Positions 32,640-45,159 of a DNA stretch of 64,000 nucleotides are shown here, one piece after another (the first letter of the stretch is position 1; the number at the start of each line of letters is the position of its first letter). Location of the stretch: positions 1,272,501 to 1,336,500 of the forward strand of contig JALPQD010000295.1 of the NCBI GenBank assembly GCA_023101885.1, written 5' to 3'. The stretch is from Typhlomys cinereus (lineage: Eukaryota; Chordata; Mammalia; Rodentia; Platacanthomyidae). The notes below the pieces were generated by a model that saw only the letters and a list, made by a program, of their open reading frames with translations, was not told where the DNA came from and searched no databases. The translations under genes and the position numbers were made by a program.

Positions 32640-34330
32640 TGGCATAGAGTGAGGCAGTATAGCATAGTAGTAGGTATTTGTTGTAGAAGCTGTTCACCTC
32701 CTGGTGGCCAGGAAGCAGAGAGAGAAAGGGGGGTTCTGAGACAAGTTACAGCCCATGAGAACATGTTTATGTTGACCTACTTTTGCCATCTAGATTCCAC
32801 TTCCTAAGGCCTTCAGAACCTAACAAAATCATCCCGGCAGCTGATAACCAAGCCTTTAGTGCATGAACCTCTCTGGGAGACATCTCTTAGTCAATCTATA
32901 GCACCTACTTCTCTGGGCTCCCATGTTTTTATTTCATTCATCTACACATCCATGGTCCATTCTTTCCTGTCCCAGTCCTTAGACATCTGCTATGAGCAGC
33001 TGATACGAGACTCTGAGGAGGCAGAAGTGAACTGCTAAAATAAAGGCCAGGGCCTTTGCCTTCTAGGCGGTCCAGTTCTAATGTAAGAGGTGAATAACAA
33101 ACAGCAGTGGTAGATGCGAGCCTGCAGTAAGCTTTGGTCGAGCTTGTGAACGAAGGATGTCTGTGTCCTTCCTGCGCTGTCGCAGAGGGAAGCGTGCTTG
33201 CGAGTGCCCATTGATGTTTTCACAGGAGCTTGTTGGAGACACTGACTTACTTCTCTGGAAACTTCTACTGTATGTCCATGACCTCGACTGAACATACCAC
33301 TCCTGGCGTCTCACCCTGCCTTTACGCACATCCCCCCAGGAGAGGAGGAATGGTTTATCTGATTGGCGAGCCGGGAACTTAGGAGAGGAAACTGGGACAG
33401 GGTGACTCAGCTCCTTCCCCGGAGGGATCATTCCCTTCTACTCCTCCGTACCGTAAAGTTTACAGAAGCCGGCTGTTGCTGGAAGATGCTGATGATAGCT
33501 GGGCGAGTGACTTCATGTTGAGGAAGGAAGCCCTGCAAAGCCCACTTGGCTAATATATTTCCAACTGCGTTCAATGACACCAGCATTCTCAGTGGTGTTT
33601 GTTCTGATCTCTAGTTGCAGGGGAGAAGGATGTGAGTCGTCGGATCCTCTCAAGTTCCAACACAGTGGATGCTCCTGTGTGGTCCATGAGGGGAAGGCAG
33701 GAATGCACCCATCTCCCGGGCCTCACTGAGGGAGTAAGCTACATCCCACGTGGTGAGACCTGAATGACCTTCGGCTCTGTGGAGAGAGGAAACACACTTT
33801 CAGAGCCTTGTGGCTTCCTCCCAACTTTCCATCTTCTGCCTCAGCTCTGCAGCCTGGCGGGAGGAGCCCGCAGCAGAGCCCACAGTCCTTTGTGAAGTCT
33901 GCAGCGTTTCGCATGGTCGTGAGCTCTCTTTGGTCTAAGTCTGGAGCGCTCCTGATCTCTAGATAACACTCCCAATACAGCTGTCTGCTTTCCCTTGGCG
34001 CTGTCTTTACTGGGGTAGGCCCCTCTGGCTTGCCTTTCTGGAACACCTCTGCCCCCTTCTTTCCCATGCTCACCACTTCCTGTGGAGCTGATTTTGAGAT
34101 TCTATTTGTTCCTTGAAGAATATACTCTAACCTAATTGTGCCAGGCCTCTTGGATCAGGACAGCCACCTTTTCAATGACAGATTACAGAGACACAAAGAT
34201 AGAAAGCGAGGACCACTGGGAAAGATTCAGGTAAAAACCCAGAGAGCCCTACACAGCCACCCCTTAGAAGGAGTCTTGAGTCAGGTTCTGTACTATCTCC
34301 ATTAATTCCAGTAGCCAATTCCTCCACTGA
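32640..34330. other. Unassigned sequence
   Basis: No supported exon or repeat. Reading frames at 33078-33431 and 33723-34076 have no recognisable protein features. Confidence 0.4.
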
Positions 34331-34334
34331 CAGT

Positions 34335-34700
34335 CAGTTTTTTTGAAAATATATTTTAAAATGAGTTGAATTAGCATACATGGTATGAAACCTCATCATT
34401 GGCATTTTCAAGTGAAATTAGCTTTTCAATTCTCACCCCTCCTGTCCCCCATTCTCTGACCTTGTCCTCCTCCATGCACCTTCCTTTCCATCTTCTCCAC
34501 TGCCTTCTCCCCCCAACACTTTCTTTTCCCTCTTGTGGTGTCCTTCCCAGTTTCATAGTCTATACTCACACTCGGCCCCACTTATGCATACATATGAACA
34601 TTATGAGCTAGAGTGCACACAAGCCAACCGTGTCTTTCTGGGTCTCAGTTACTTGGTTTAACAGAATTTTTTCCAGATCACATTCTCTTTTAGAATTCTG
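34335..34700 (-). repeat. L1 3' end, antisense
   Basis: The + strand starts at a T/A-rich end, then a pyrimidine-rich block (34430-34560), then 'tgtctttctgggtctcagtt' and 'aattttttccagatcacatt'. In reverse this encodes the last ORF2 residues (…DLEKILLNQVTETQKD-like) followed by a 3' UTR. It is older than the 26-kb copy. Confidence 0.65.
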
Positions 34701-35210
34701 ACCCTGGAAGTCTTGGTGTCAGTTAGTAGCCCAGTAGAGGGAGCTGTTTCAAACAAATTCCCCAGTTGAAAGGTAAGAGACCGACTGCCAAGCAGGTGGC
34801 CCTATGTATACTTCGGAAGTTCCATCTATTAATAGGATGGTTGACTGTTCAAAAACTAGCCAGACCAAAGCTTGTGCAAGTGGTATCCTGGGTTTTGTGG
34901 ATTTTCCTGGGACTGTACATCTTGCTTCCATCAGCAGAGCTGAGTTTTGGCCCAACCTGATCGTTACCACAGTTCAGCTTTTTTTTCCTCTAATTCCTCA
35001 GGCAGGAGGTCCTGGCTTCAGCATGGTGAGGGAGCAAGGCAATTGTGCTTAGTCTGCGCACATATCCACCTGGCAGTGTGCGTTTACTTGTGGTCTATAA
35101 TGATCCACCCTGTGTCACAAAAGCCTATAGCTCAGGGAATTTAATAATAACAGGCCAAGAGGGCACTGGTTTGGAGGGTAAGACAGTAAAGAAGAATCTT
35201 GCAAAAATGT

Positions 35211-35548
35211 TGGAGCTTGTGGGGCTAGAGAGATGGCTCTGTGGACACAAGTTTGCTGTGCAAGCCTGAGAACGGAGTTCAGATCCCCGGCACCCGTGCA
35301 AAAAGCCAGGCATAGCAATGCGTGCTACAATCTCAGTGTTGGAGAAGTGAACACGGAAGACTCCTTGGGTTTTACTGATCAGCCAATCTAGCCAGATCAG
35401 TAAGCTCCAGGCTCGGAAAGAGGGTGCGTCTCTGGCCTCAACATGCATGTGCATATATATGTGTGCCACACACACATACACGCACACACACGCGCGCACA
35501 CACACACGCACACGCACACACACACATACACATAGGAACTGGAGCTTG
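35211..35548 (+). mobile_element. B4-type composite SINE with 9-bp TSD
   Basis: It is flanked by tggagcttg at 35211-35219 and 35540-35548. Order: ID-like head (ggggctagagagatggctct), B-box-like 'ggagttcagatccccggcac', B1-like middle, 'gatcagtaagctccaggctc', 'gcgtctctggcctcaacatg', then a CA/CG alternating tract. Divergence from the young family marks it as older. Confidence 0.75.
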
Positions 35549-35549
35549 C

Positions 35550-36770
35550 CTGTAGCTTACCACATGAGTCTTTTGACTGGGCTAAGTCCAAATTCTAGAT
35601 AACCATGGACATGGTTAGGACATATTGACCAAGACAACTATTAAAATGAGAAAACATCAAGCAAAAGCAATCATAGTACGTGCAGGTGATTAGACATGTA
35701 TGGGCTTGGCTGAGAAGAGGAGCTTTGAAACAAATGGCAGGCCATGGAGATGCGTAGGGCAGAGTCAAGAGCACCGAAGACTAACATCACCGAGGACTCA
35801 GCAGTTGCTTCTAGGTTAGAACACAAGCAGCTGCTTGGAAACAAGAAGGACCAAGATGATGCGTGAGGGAGGGGGCTTCAGCATGAACCTAAGTCCCCAG
35901 GGCTGCCATCAGAAAAGAGCAACAACAGAACTTGGTTAAACAACAGCACCAGAGCCTGGAAGTCCAAGAACACAATGCTGGTCATTCGCCCCTACTACTT
36001 GCTGCGTGTTCATGACTGCGCCTCCGTATACGCACAGCCCTGCTCTCTCTCTTTTCATAAAGGGACCAACGTGTTGGATTAACCGACCATCCCAGTGTCA
36101 CTTTAACTTACTTATGTCTTAAAAGTCTCTAGCTCCAAATATGGTTATATTCAGAGACACTGGGGACTGGGATTTCATCAGGTGAATCTGAATCTGAATA
36201 CTATTCATTGTCTAATACCATGCATGTCTCTGAAACTGAGAAAAATCAGATCATGATGTTAAGTAATGTTAGTCATAGTAACTGATCAATTCTGAAGCTT
36301 TGGGGCTTCACCCGGTGAAAATTTTATTTCTTAATCACATCAAAGTGCATGTCAATGAGCCAGAAACTGCGCAATAGTTATTCAGAAGTCAGACATCAAG
36401 CTGTTGCCTTCAGTAGGCGAACATTTCGGTTCCAAAGCACTACAGATGAAGGACAAAGGGACATCACGGAGATGGCACTCACTTATTGTGTCCTTGGTAC
36501 AAGATTGATGGATCATTTCCACTTATGTGGAAATGGCAAGCGCTCGTGCTTCATGCTATCTGGATGAGATCCTGAGAAAGAGAAGTGGCTTGGGCAAACG
36601 TGGCAAGTGTCCGCTCTAAAGACGATCCATTTGTTCTGGGAACAAGCCACTGTGCGCTAGATAGTCAAACAAATGTGCTTGAAGATCAGGGTGTCAAGAA
36701 TCTTCTGAGTTGCTCAAACTGTGATGAACCTTGGTCTTGGGTTAATAGTCGCCAGCTGTCTACATGGTGT
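35550..36770. other. Unassigned sequence
   Basis: No gene or clear repeat was recognised. Confidence 0.35.
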
Positions 36771-36771
36771 A

Positions 36772-37150
36772 ACAGTTAGACACAGGTGTCAACTTGACAA
36801 CTGAAAATTGAACCTTTTCCCACACCTATGAGGGATTATTTAATTAAGGCAAATCCTAAGCAAGTCTGTGGGAGATTATCTAATGATATCAAAATACCCA
36901 CTCTGTAGGGGATGGGATCACCTCCTGGGCAGGTGGATTAGATGGAGAAAGTTGGTTTTAGCAGAATGTCAAGGTAGGAAGTATGACCCTCTTTCAGCAA
37001 TTCCTGTAGATATGGTGTCATTCCATTGACTCCCGATATTGGTATGAACTCGCCATCTTAATGGACTGTAACTGAAACTATAGGCCAAGAGTAAGTTCCT
37101 TGTTCCCCTAAATTGTTTGGGTCTTGTATTCATTCATCAACAGGGAGCTG
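36772..37150 (+). repeat. LTR-like repeat, divergent relative of family A
   Basis: The 5' end 'gttagacacaggtgtcaact' followed by 'tgacaactga' closely matches family A starts. The middle differs (cctatgagggattatttaat, ggcaggtggattagatgg), and the end has 'taagttccttgttcccctaa' and 'attgtttgggtcttgt'. Confidence 0.6.
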
Positions 37151-39420
37151 CAACTAATATGCATGTCATGGTACAGATAGAAAAGACAATTCTTGTATTG
37201 CACACTAGACTTCACAGATGAAGTTATTCAAGGTCAGAAGGGGCAAGTCAGGAAGGAGGCTCTGTCCCTGCCAAGTATTTCTCTGGCTACCATGGAGACT
37301 GAAGATTATATACTGGTGACCTGTTTGTAACATACCAGTGCATTGCAGTTTATAGATAGGGAAGTTAGCGTCTAGATAACAGGGAGGAATTAGGTGCTCC
37401 AAAAGCCAGGAGAAGCTGAATTCCCAGAGCACTGCAAGAATGGCAAGGTGTTGGGAATCTCAGACGTCCCCTTCGCTGGAAGTCACATTCAGTATGGCAG
37501 GGTGCCCCCTGTGAGAGGGACGAGCAACTTGAATTATCAGTTGTCTTTGGAATAACTCTTCCTTTTATATTCTTGCAACATTAATTAGAACATAATTACA
37601 AAGGGCACTTGTTTCAGACATTAGAAATCAGAAGACACAATGAAGAAGTAAACAATGTTGGATCGTCAACATTTGCACATAGGTTCAAGAGTTTGAAAAT
37701 GTATAAACTCGATCTTTGCTGTGGTTTGAGCTTATCTACTTTGAACTAACAAATATTTAGCTTCATCTGTAAATAAACCATCCAGTACTTATAAACCAAA
37801 GGAAGATCACAACATGGCAAAGAGGCTGAAAATCAATATAAAAGCTCATTTTTTTTAAAGCAAACACTCCACGGAATGGAGTCGGTTTGTAGTCCTATGA
37901 TGATTACCATCAGAGAACACATACAGTGTTCTTAACCCTGGACACTCTGCATTACCAGTGCCAGATAGCACTTAAAATTAGTTTGTGGCATACTTAGAAA
38001 TTAAATGACCACTTTTGCCTCAAACCAGCCCTTTCACAGAAATTATTCTTGGTTTCCACAAAAATAAATTAGAGAAATCTATTAAGATTTTAAAAGCAAG
38101 AAAATAAGTCTCAGGATAATATCCAAATCCTTTGTCATTTCCTTTCTCCATTTGCATCAGGTCTGGGACCGTTTAACCACACAGGAAGAAGTTGGTGGAT
38201 TTGGAAAATTGCTGAATTCTCTTACTTGAATCAGTCCACGTTAAACACGAGCTGCTCTTTTATTAGTAAGTGAAGGATAAACATTACTTAATGCTGAGGG
38301 GACATGAAAGAGAAGTGGGTTCTCGCTAGCTCAGGAATCCTGGAACACAGTGCTAACAGAAACCCAAGGAGAAAGAGTTCCAGGTAGCCAAACCATTGTC
38401 ATACCAAATCCTCACCACCACCAAATTCCAGCGTCTGAGGATCATTGGTTGTCAGATCTGTGTACCACTAGGAGTACGGGAAATCAACTTAGAAAGTATA
38501 ATGATGAGCAACTTCATTTTATCAGGATGGCATTTAAATTACTGTGCATTAGCAAAATATATGCGGCATGATAAATGATTTCATCTACGACATGACCAAG
38601 AATAGTATTAATATTTAAATTTGTAAAGTGGGAGGCTACTTGAAACCATCAAGTGTAGATGATGCTCGGGATTCTCAGGGTGTGCTTTTGAGTTACCTAC
38701 TCACTAAACTATGTCTTTAAAACAAGAGTCAATCCTAGAAGCATATTTGTCATCTCTTATGTGCATGTGGAGAGAAGCAAATACCTCAAATCAGCTACAT
38801 CAGTTCGTTCTCAGCTGAGGTCCATGAGGCCATGCACCAACTGCTTTTTCAGCTCTCACATTGCAAACAAGTGTCTGTGAGCAGGTGGTCTACTGTCTTT
38901 TTCATCTGTGTGCTCTTGTTTGTCCCCAGGGTCATTCTGAAGAGCCAGCTTGTGTTCCTTAGCACAAGAAGGCGTGGAGTGCTTTAAGGAACATTTTACA
39001 TGTAAGCTTCATCCAGGCGTGAATTCTAGGGCAGCTGGCCAGACATTCAATGTCAGTGAGTCAACCATGTATGTATTAAGTAGGATTACTAAGCAAAGTT
39101 AAGTACCGACTGACTGACAAAAACACAATACAAGGCCTCAAAGGACCTTGTGTCTTCCCAGGACAGTGGTCCTATCTTACCCATCTAATGTTTGCAGATT
39201 TTACAGAATACAAATAACACAAATGAAAATGTACCATAAATAGCAGTTGGAGGTGTTTGTGGAAGACATAAGATACCCACCCAGATCTTTCAGGGAATGT
39301 GTTACTGCCCAGCTGTGAGAAGGGCTGGCAGGCACCCATCTTTGTCAGGGTCCCCTGATCAGACTCAAAGAAGTACCCTTCCTGAGGTCATGCCTTTCTC
39401 TTTCTCTGGTCTTAGATCTT
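37151..39420. other. Long stretch without recognised repeats, AT-rich
   Basis: No coding gene is supported. 37550-38620 is AT-rich and lacks recognisable SINE, LTR or L1 text, unusual for this window. It is a candidate for non-repetitive regulatory DNA, but conservation cannot be judged here. Confidence 0.4.
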
Positions 39421-39421
39421 C

Positions 39422-39810
39422 TGTCATAATTAGATACAGGTATCAACTTGACAGTTGAGGGGTTGAGCCCTGGGCACATTTGTAGAGAATTAGTAGTTGA
39501 GTTAAACCTAGAGCAAACTTGCAGGAGATTGTGTAGTGGATGGAGAAGACCCAGTCCATGGCGGGTGGGACTAGTCTCTGGTGAATAAAATGGAGGGAGC
39601 TGATTGAGAAAGTGGACATCCTTGTGTATACTTGGCCAGACATGCAGGTCTGGCAAGTAAGAACTGTCCCCGTCTCAACCATTATGTGGAGATGGTGTGG
39701 CCAAACTGGACTAAGAACTGTAACCTGACTGTCATAAGAGAATAAACCCGTTGTTCCCTTAAGCGGTCTGATGGTGATTTCTATCAGCAACATGCCGGTG
39801 AACTACAGCA
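39422..39810 (+). repeat. Solo LTR-like repeat, family A copy 2
   Basis: Begins TGTCATAATTAGATACAGG. It shares with the other copies 'gggcacatttgtagagaatt', 'ggtgaataaaatggaggga', 'atacttggccagacatgcag', 'gagaataaacccgttgttcc' (poly(A) signal) and the end 'cagcaacatgccggtgaact'. Confidence 0.7.
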
Positions 39811-40684
39811 TCTTCTAATGAGATCCAGCCCTTTCTCTCCTTGAAGCGTTGGTTGCAGCTTCATCTGACCTGATTGACAGCTTGACTTTGCTCTTCTGTC
39901 TACTTCTGCTTGCTCTGTGCTCCACAGATGGAAATCTGTGATAAACGTCTTACCTCTGAGCCTTCCTTCAGCCCCAACATCTGATGGAGGCTATCTGTCG
40001 AGGTGGCTCACGCGTGTGGCCAAACGGAGACATACATGCTTTGTCGCGGTCTCTCTCCTTTCTCTCCTGCCCTCCACGGAAGGGTTTATGTCCCTTTCCT
40101 CCTAATTCCAGATTCATGGTCTCAGTTCACACAGTGACAGCCAGCCCTTGCCCAGGGCCACTGTTCAAGACGTGAAGACTCCCTCAAGGACCCCCTAGAG
40201 GACATGCACCCAAAGCTTGTACCCCAGGAATCCACATCAGAGCCCGAGGGGAAGCATGTCGTATGGGAGAAAGAGAAGCTTCTCTTCACCGACTACCAGC
40301 AGGTATATGGCTAGAAATGGAGGTGGACATCTCACTGCCCTTTACTCCCACAGAGCCTTTACCCCCATTCCCCACTGTTTTTCTGGCCCTCGGTTGCCTT
40401 GAGCAGAGCTGGCTTCACTTTTACCTTCAAGATGAGAATCTTCCATCGTATAGGAAGAGGAAAGTTCGTGAACCAAGAACAAAATCAATTCCATTTTTAA
40501 GCCTTTTGTAAGGATTCCCTCTGCAGATAGAATGCTTATGCCAGAAAATATCTACTAGAGACAGCTCATACTCCTATTTCCCCTTGGTCTTCCTATATTA
40601 GATGTGTATTTCACACACTGCAAGACAGACTAAGGTCTCTCTGGGATGTACTTCTAAGTAACTGAGAGAAATTTATTTTTTAAA
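39811..40684. other. Unassigned sequence
   Basis: No supported gene. The frames here are short and without similarity. Confidence 0.4.
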
Positions 40685-40905
40685 AAATAGCTTATATTTA
40701 CTGGGACTTACTGCAATCAAACATTCTACTAAGCGCTTTGCATATTTATTTCATTTAATCCTCATAACACTCTTAAGAGATTGGTATGAATAGCTGTATT
40801 CAGCAAGTGAGGAAACGCAGGCTTAGAGAGATCAGTCATTTGGCTTGCACCTAGGAGTCCGCAGAAGAGAGATTCAGCTGAGCGCCCCGGTTTCTGTCTG
40901 ATTCT
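40685..40905 (-). repeat. MIR-type SINE, antisense
   Basis: Clear reverse MIR order: 'attctactaagcgctttgca', 'tttcatttaatcctcataac', 'actcttaagagattggtatg', 'gtgaggaaacgcaggcttag', 'agagatcag'. It is an ancient element shared across mammals. Confidence 0.75.
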
Positions 40906-41299
40906 GGTGCTAAACAGAGCATCTCCAAATGCAGCACAGAAAGACAGGCTCGGCCTGCACCAAGGTTCGCGTGGTCAGTAACAAGAAGAAGGAATGATAG
41001 CAAGAGTGGCTGGTGGACAGGCCTTCCTTGGTCGGGGGAGAGAATGAAGGTCTTCCTTCACTTTAAAGGGGCAGTTCCAGCTTCCAATGCGACTGGGGAA
41101 GCAGATCTGAACATTCGAGATTAGTTGGCCTCATTTTAATCATGTGCCTAATAATCTGTCATCACAGAAAGACCATTTCCTCCGCACCTGCGTCCTGAGT
41201 ACTTCCCGCAGTTGATGTTCGCAGGAAGAATCCCATAGAGCCTTGTTTCTGCTCCTCCATCCACGTGTCTCCCTTACAGCTATGAACACCTTGCAGGGA

Positions 41300-41340
41300 G
41301 AATGGCCTCTGGGGTCTGGGGGGGTGGGGTGGGGAGAGAG
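41300..41340 (+). other. G-rich tract with G-quadruplex potential
   Basis: Contains GGGG, GGGGGGG, GGGG and GGGG runs within about 30 bases. It is reported for structure only. Confidence 0.5.
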
Positions 41341-41397
41341 TCAAGATGGCCACGCCCAGGCCATGGGGTCATCTGACATAGCAGGATGGGGAGTTAT

Positions 41398-41725
41398 TGT
41401 AGTTACTTTTCTTGCGGTGCTGTGAGACGATACTCACATGCAGCTTAAGAGAGAAAGGAAGATTCGTGTGGTTAAGTTCCACAAGGGATACAGTCCAGTA
41501 GGGTGGGAATTGTAGAGCCGAAGGCATGACAAGCAGGAGGCCGGTTCAGGTCCTCCCAGCCGTGAAGAAGGCAGAGAGAACAAGCGCAAACGAAGAGGAA
41601 ACAGGGCCAGGCTACCAAACCTCAAGCCTTCCAGCTCCCCATGGTGACCCCTCCTCTAACACCAGCTAAGGATGCAAATGTATGAGCCTGTGGGGAAAAC
41701 TCACATTCAGACCATGACAGGGTGA
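41398..41725 (-). repeat. LTR-like repeat, antisense
   Basis: + strand landmarks: 'gttacttttcttgcggtgct', 'aagttccacaagggatacag', 'ccttccagctccccatggtg', 'acattcagaccatgacaggg'. The layout matches the reverse of MaLR-like LTRs. Confidence 0.5.
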
Positions 41726-41861
41726 AACGATGACAGAAATGAAGTCAAAGAATAACCGTGTGTTCCATCATAATTTATGTCGTTTCCTCCTGGGGAAACA
41801 CGGAAATGAATAATAGTTTTCCATGGGTCATGCTTGGATATTGTGCCACTCCTCCTTTTGA

Positions 41862-42136
41862 AATTTTTTATTTATAATTTGAGTGTGTGTGTGCACGCGT
41901 GCGTGTGTGTGCACTGTGTCCCTATGGAGAACCAAGGGTGACTTCGATAATTATCCTGGATTGTTTCTACCTCATTTTTGCTTTGCTGTGGGATTTCCAG
42001 GCTCTGTCCTACCAGGGTTGGAGGTGCAGGCTGCCACCATTTCCACCTGGTGTTTTTATGTGGGATCTGGAATCTGAATGCAGGACCTTCTGCTTGTGAG
42101 GCAGAGTTTTAATCCCTGAGCCATCATTCTAGCCAA
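41862..42136 (-). repeat. Older composite SINE, antisense
   Basis: The + strand begins at the tail (tttttatttataatttgag), then an alternating TG/CG tract, 'accaagggtgacttcgataa', 'gctctgtcctaccagggttg', 'gcttgtgaggcagagtttta' and 'atccctgagccatcattcta'. It is diverged from the young copies. Confidence 0.8.
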
Positions 42137-42419
42137 TTATATGAATAATTATATGCATTATGTACTATATGCCCATCAAACAGAGACCCTTCAAAGGATG
42201 TCAGTGGCATTTCAAGCTTCCCATTTGCCCACTTGGCATGCTGATTGGAAGAACTCTGGTCATTCCCCACTTAGAAATCCCAGGGCTCCTGAGACCCTCA
42301 CTCCTGATGCTGATCTGGCTTCTGTGTTTCCTGCATCAAGAGTTCAGCATTGGGCTTGCCTTTGCTCTCAAACATCTCTACCGTATTCTTTTTCTCTTTT
42401 AAAAGGCAAGACTGGGAAT

Positions 42420-42668
42420 TGGCTGTGGGCCTGGAGGTTAAGAGTCTGGCTTTGGAGTTCAACAGTTAAGAGATCAAATCTGGCCTCCTCTGCTTGTTAG
42501 CTGCTTGACCCTGAACGGGTTACTTGACTTCTCCATGAAGCTCCCCATCTATAAAATGGACAGCCTCGTATATGCCCCATTCTACTAGCTGGAGGATGAA
42601 GTGAGATTGTGCTGCGGGACCTTGCACCTTGGAAGGAACTCAGTAGACAGCCACCATCAATGTTATTA
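42420..42668 (+). repeat. MIR-type SINE
   Basis: Sense MIR order: 'ggaggttaagagtctggctt', 'agagatcaaatctggcctcc', 'tgttagctgcttgaccctga', 'ctccccatctataaaatgga', 'aaggaactcagtagaca'. The tRNA-derived head and CORE-type middle are both visible. Confidence 0.8.
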
Positions 42669-43735
42669 GAAAAGACTTAGAATTGCCTTCACAAACTCCC
42701 ATTGAGGGTCCTAAAAAAAAAAATCACACGCAAAAAGCCATGAAATCCCATTGTTTGGAATGTTAAGAGCAGACCATCCTATGGAGAGAGAGTGCAGACT
42801 CGCAGCTGCCTAGAGCTAGGGACTGAAGGGATGGGGTCTGATCTCCCCTGAGTATTGCGTTTATTCAGGGGAGATAAAAATATTGTACAAAAAGGTAGTC
42901 ATGAGGGTCATAGAAATTTATGAATACACTAAAAAAAGACAAACCTCACTGAACTATACACTTTAAAGGGTTGAGTTTTATGTATGTGAATTAAATCCTT
43001 TTTTAAAGTTGAATTTTTTTTAAAAAAAATTTATTATGCAACTCAAGCTATGGGCTCTGAGGCCAGTTTTTCTCATTAATCTCTCTGCCTCTGCAGCCCT
43101 GTGAGAAGAATTAAATATCATCTCACGGGAAGCCTGCGTCTCTTTCTAGGTAAATCATTTGTTATGTGAAGTCTGCACAATAAATGTCAACCCACTGCAA
43201 TTTTGGCGTTTGTGGGATCAGTAACAGACAGCTCTCTTGGCAATCTATGTGAGACTGCTGAGTAGTGTGGATTTATGGGCACAAAGAGCCAACCTACTGA
43301 CTCTAAATCAGGAGTTTCTCTGCATCTTAGTTCATCTGGGAGACAGTCCAGGTGGTAAGTGAGATATTTCCCTTCATCTGCAATGAAAAAGCAGGAACAG
43401 GGAACAGAAATAAGAGACTATTGGAGTTATAGCAAGTTGATGTATCATAGCCATTGGTTCAAACTAAATATTGCATTTGCGTGTGTGTGTCTTGCACACA
43501 TCATGGAAGGCTGAGTGAGGGGACTTTACTAAAATGAAAAGGGCAGAGTTTGGAATGAGTGGATGAGTATTCCAGGGCTGGAATGAATTTATTCTGGAAT
43601 TTCATTGAGCCCATTCAATGCTTCCAAAGAAATGATGACTGAAATAAAAATAATACACAGAGCTTTCAGACTCACATCTCAGAAAGGCTGTCAGGATTGC
43701 TTAGGGGCAATTTCTTTCAGTATGAGTAAAGTTAC
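42669..43735. other. Unassigned AT-rich sequence
   Basis: No gene or clear repeat. It leads into the first arm of the inverted pair. Confidence 0.4.
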
Positions 43736-43736
43736 A

Positions 43737-43858
43737 AGATTTTCACAAAAATAATTTCCTTGCTTTCTGGTATGTCTATATAGATTTGTGGCCTTTCATT
43801 TTACTTTTTAAAATGATTAAATATGCCTTTAAAAAATCAAAGACTTTTGTCTTGGGTT
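43737..43858 (+). repeat. Inverted pair, arm 1
   Basis: About 88% identical to the reverse complement of 45160-45281 (10-15 differences in 122 bases, by eye), with an exactly matching core of about 41 bases at 43787-43827 (starts atagatttgtggcctttcat). It contains 'aaaatgattaaatatgcctt'. It is neither coding nor obviously a SINE, LTR or L1. Confidence 0.85.
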
Positions 43859-44103
43859 TTAATTTTTTCCAGATTTATTACTGGCTCACGTTACGTGTGT
43901 CACCCTGACTTTGCTGGAGGGGCGGGCCTTTAGTGATGTCAATTGAGATGCTTTTAAAGTTAAAAAAATGTTTATAGAAAAGCAATCATTTGTCTACCAC
44001 ATTAAGAAATTTATCGCGTTTTTTTAAAAACTCAGGGGCACTTTATTTTTGAAAATCTGCTAAAATGACTAAGTGAAATAGTAAAATCACATATACTTGA
44101 AGA

Positions 44104-44212
44104 ACTGACAAAGAGAGAGAGGGAGGGAGGTCGTAAGGGAGAGAGAAAGAGAGGGAGGGAGAGGGAGAAGGGGAGAGGAAGAGAGAGAATGGGAAAGAGA
44201 GAGAGTTTGAGG
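44104..44212. repeat. GA-rich simple repeat
   Basis: Interrupted GA/GGGA tract. Reverse frames across it give serine/leucine-rich artefact peptides. Confidence 0.85.
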
Positions 44213-44339
44213 CAGACAAGAATTAAAATGCAGTATCCAACATTCAAGTTGCTTGACCCTGGATCCTCCTTGTTGCATTGAGAACTAAAAACCTTAAAGA
44301 GACCAAGTAGAGGAGGGAAAATATTTTCACATAGCTCAC

Positions 44340-44560
44340 TTGAATGTTTAACCAAGCAGCAAGAAACAGTGGCCACCATATATGGACAATTTATTATGTC
44401 CAGATAACAAACAGGAACTGCATTATTTTTTACAAAGTTCTGTGAGATCTTTATGGTTGAACCCACTTACCAGGTGAAAAATCTGAAGGTTAAGGGGGTA
44501 GAATAACTAGGCCCAAGGTCAAGCAATGAGCAGTGAGTGTAAGTCTAAAATCTGAACTGG
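44340..44560 (-). repeat. Possible MIR/L2-class repeat, antisense
   Basis: 'acaatttattatgtccagat', 'gatctttatggttgaaccca' and 'aataactaggcccaaggtca' follow the reverse MIR order (…ggtcacacagctagtaa…). It is weak. Confidence 0.4.
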
Positions 44561-44665
44561 TTCAATTTGGTTCATGCCATTGTCTGTGAAAAAACTGACT
44601 GTTAGATTTACAGTTCAAGATATACAGTCTTGAAACTGGGTTGATACTCTACTTCCAGAAACGTC

Positions 44666-44991
44666 CATTGCTTGATTTTCCTTTTTTTTAAATTTTTAAT
44701 TATTTCTTATTTATTCAATTGTGTGTGTATGTGTGTGTGTGTGTATGTAGAACCATGGGCGAATTTGGGAACCACCATGGACCACCTCCACCTCGGACCA
44801 CCTCCACCTCCTCCTTGTTTACTCTGCCCCGGGATTCACAGGCTCCGCCCTACCAGGACCAGAAACGCAGGCTGTCCCTGCTTCCACCCGGCGTCTATAC
44901 GTGGGGTCAAGGATCCGAACTCAGGACCTTCTGCCTGCAAGGCAGAGGCTTAACCCCTGAGCCACCTCTCCAGCCCCATTGCTTGATTTTC
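44666..44991 (-). mobile_element. Young composite SINE with 15-bp TSD and internal 16-bp duplication
   Basis: Perfect duplications cattgcttgattttc at 44666-44680 and 44977-44991. The body reads in reverse as the standard young SINE. It carries a tandem repeat of ggaccacctccacctc near 44777-44808 that the other copies lack. A and B boxes are intact by eye. Confidence 0.92.
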
Positions 44992-45159
44992 TTAAGCTTG
45001 GAGGCGATCCCCCATTTGTAGCAAGGAAGGTGGTTCTTCTGATTCCTTCCTCTCATGAGTGATGCTGTTGCCCGGCTCGGAACCTAAAGCTACTCCAGGT
45101 GTTCCCTGTCTTCATCCATCCTTTGATAAACCCAGAGCACCTGCCTGTCGTCGCCTGAC

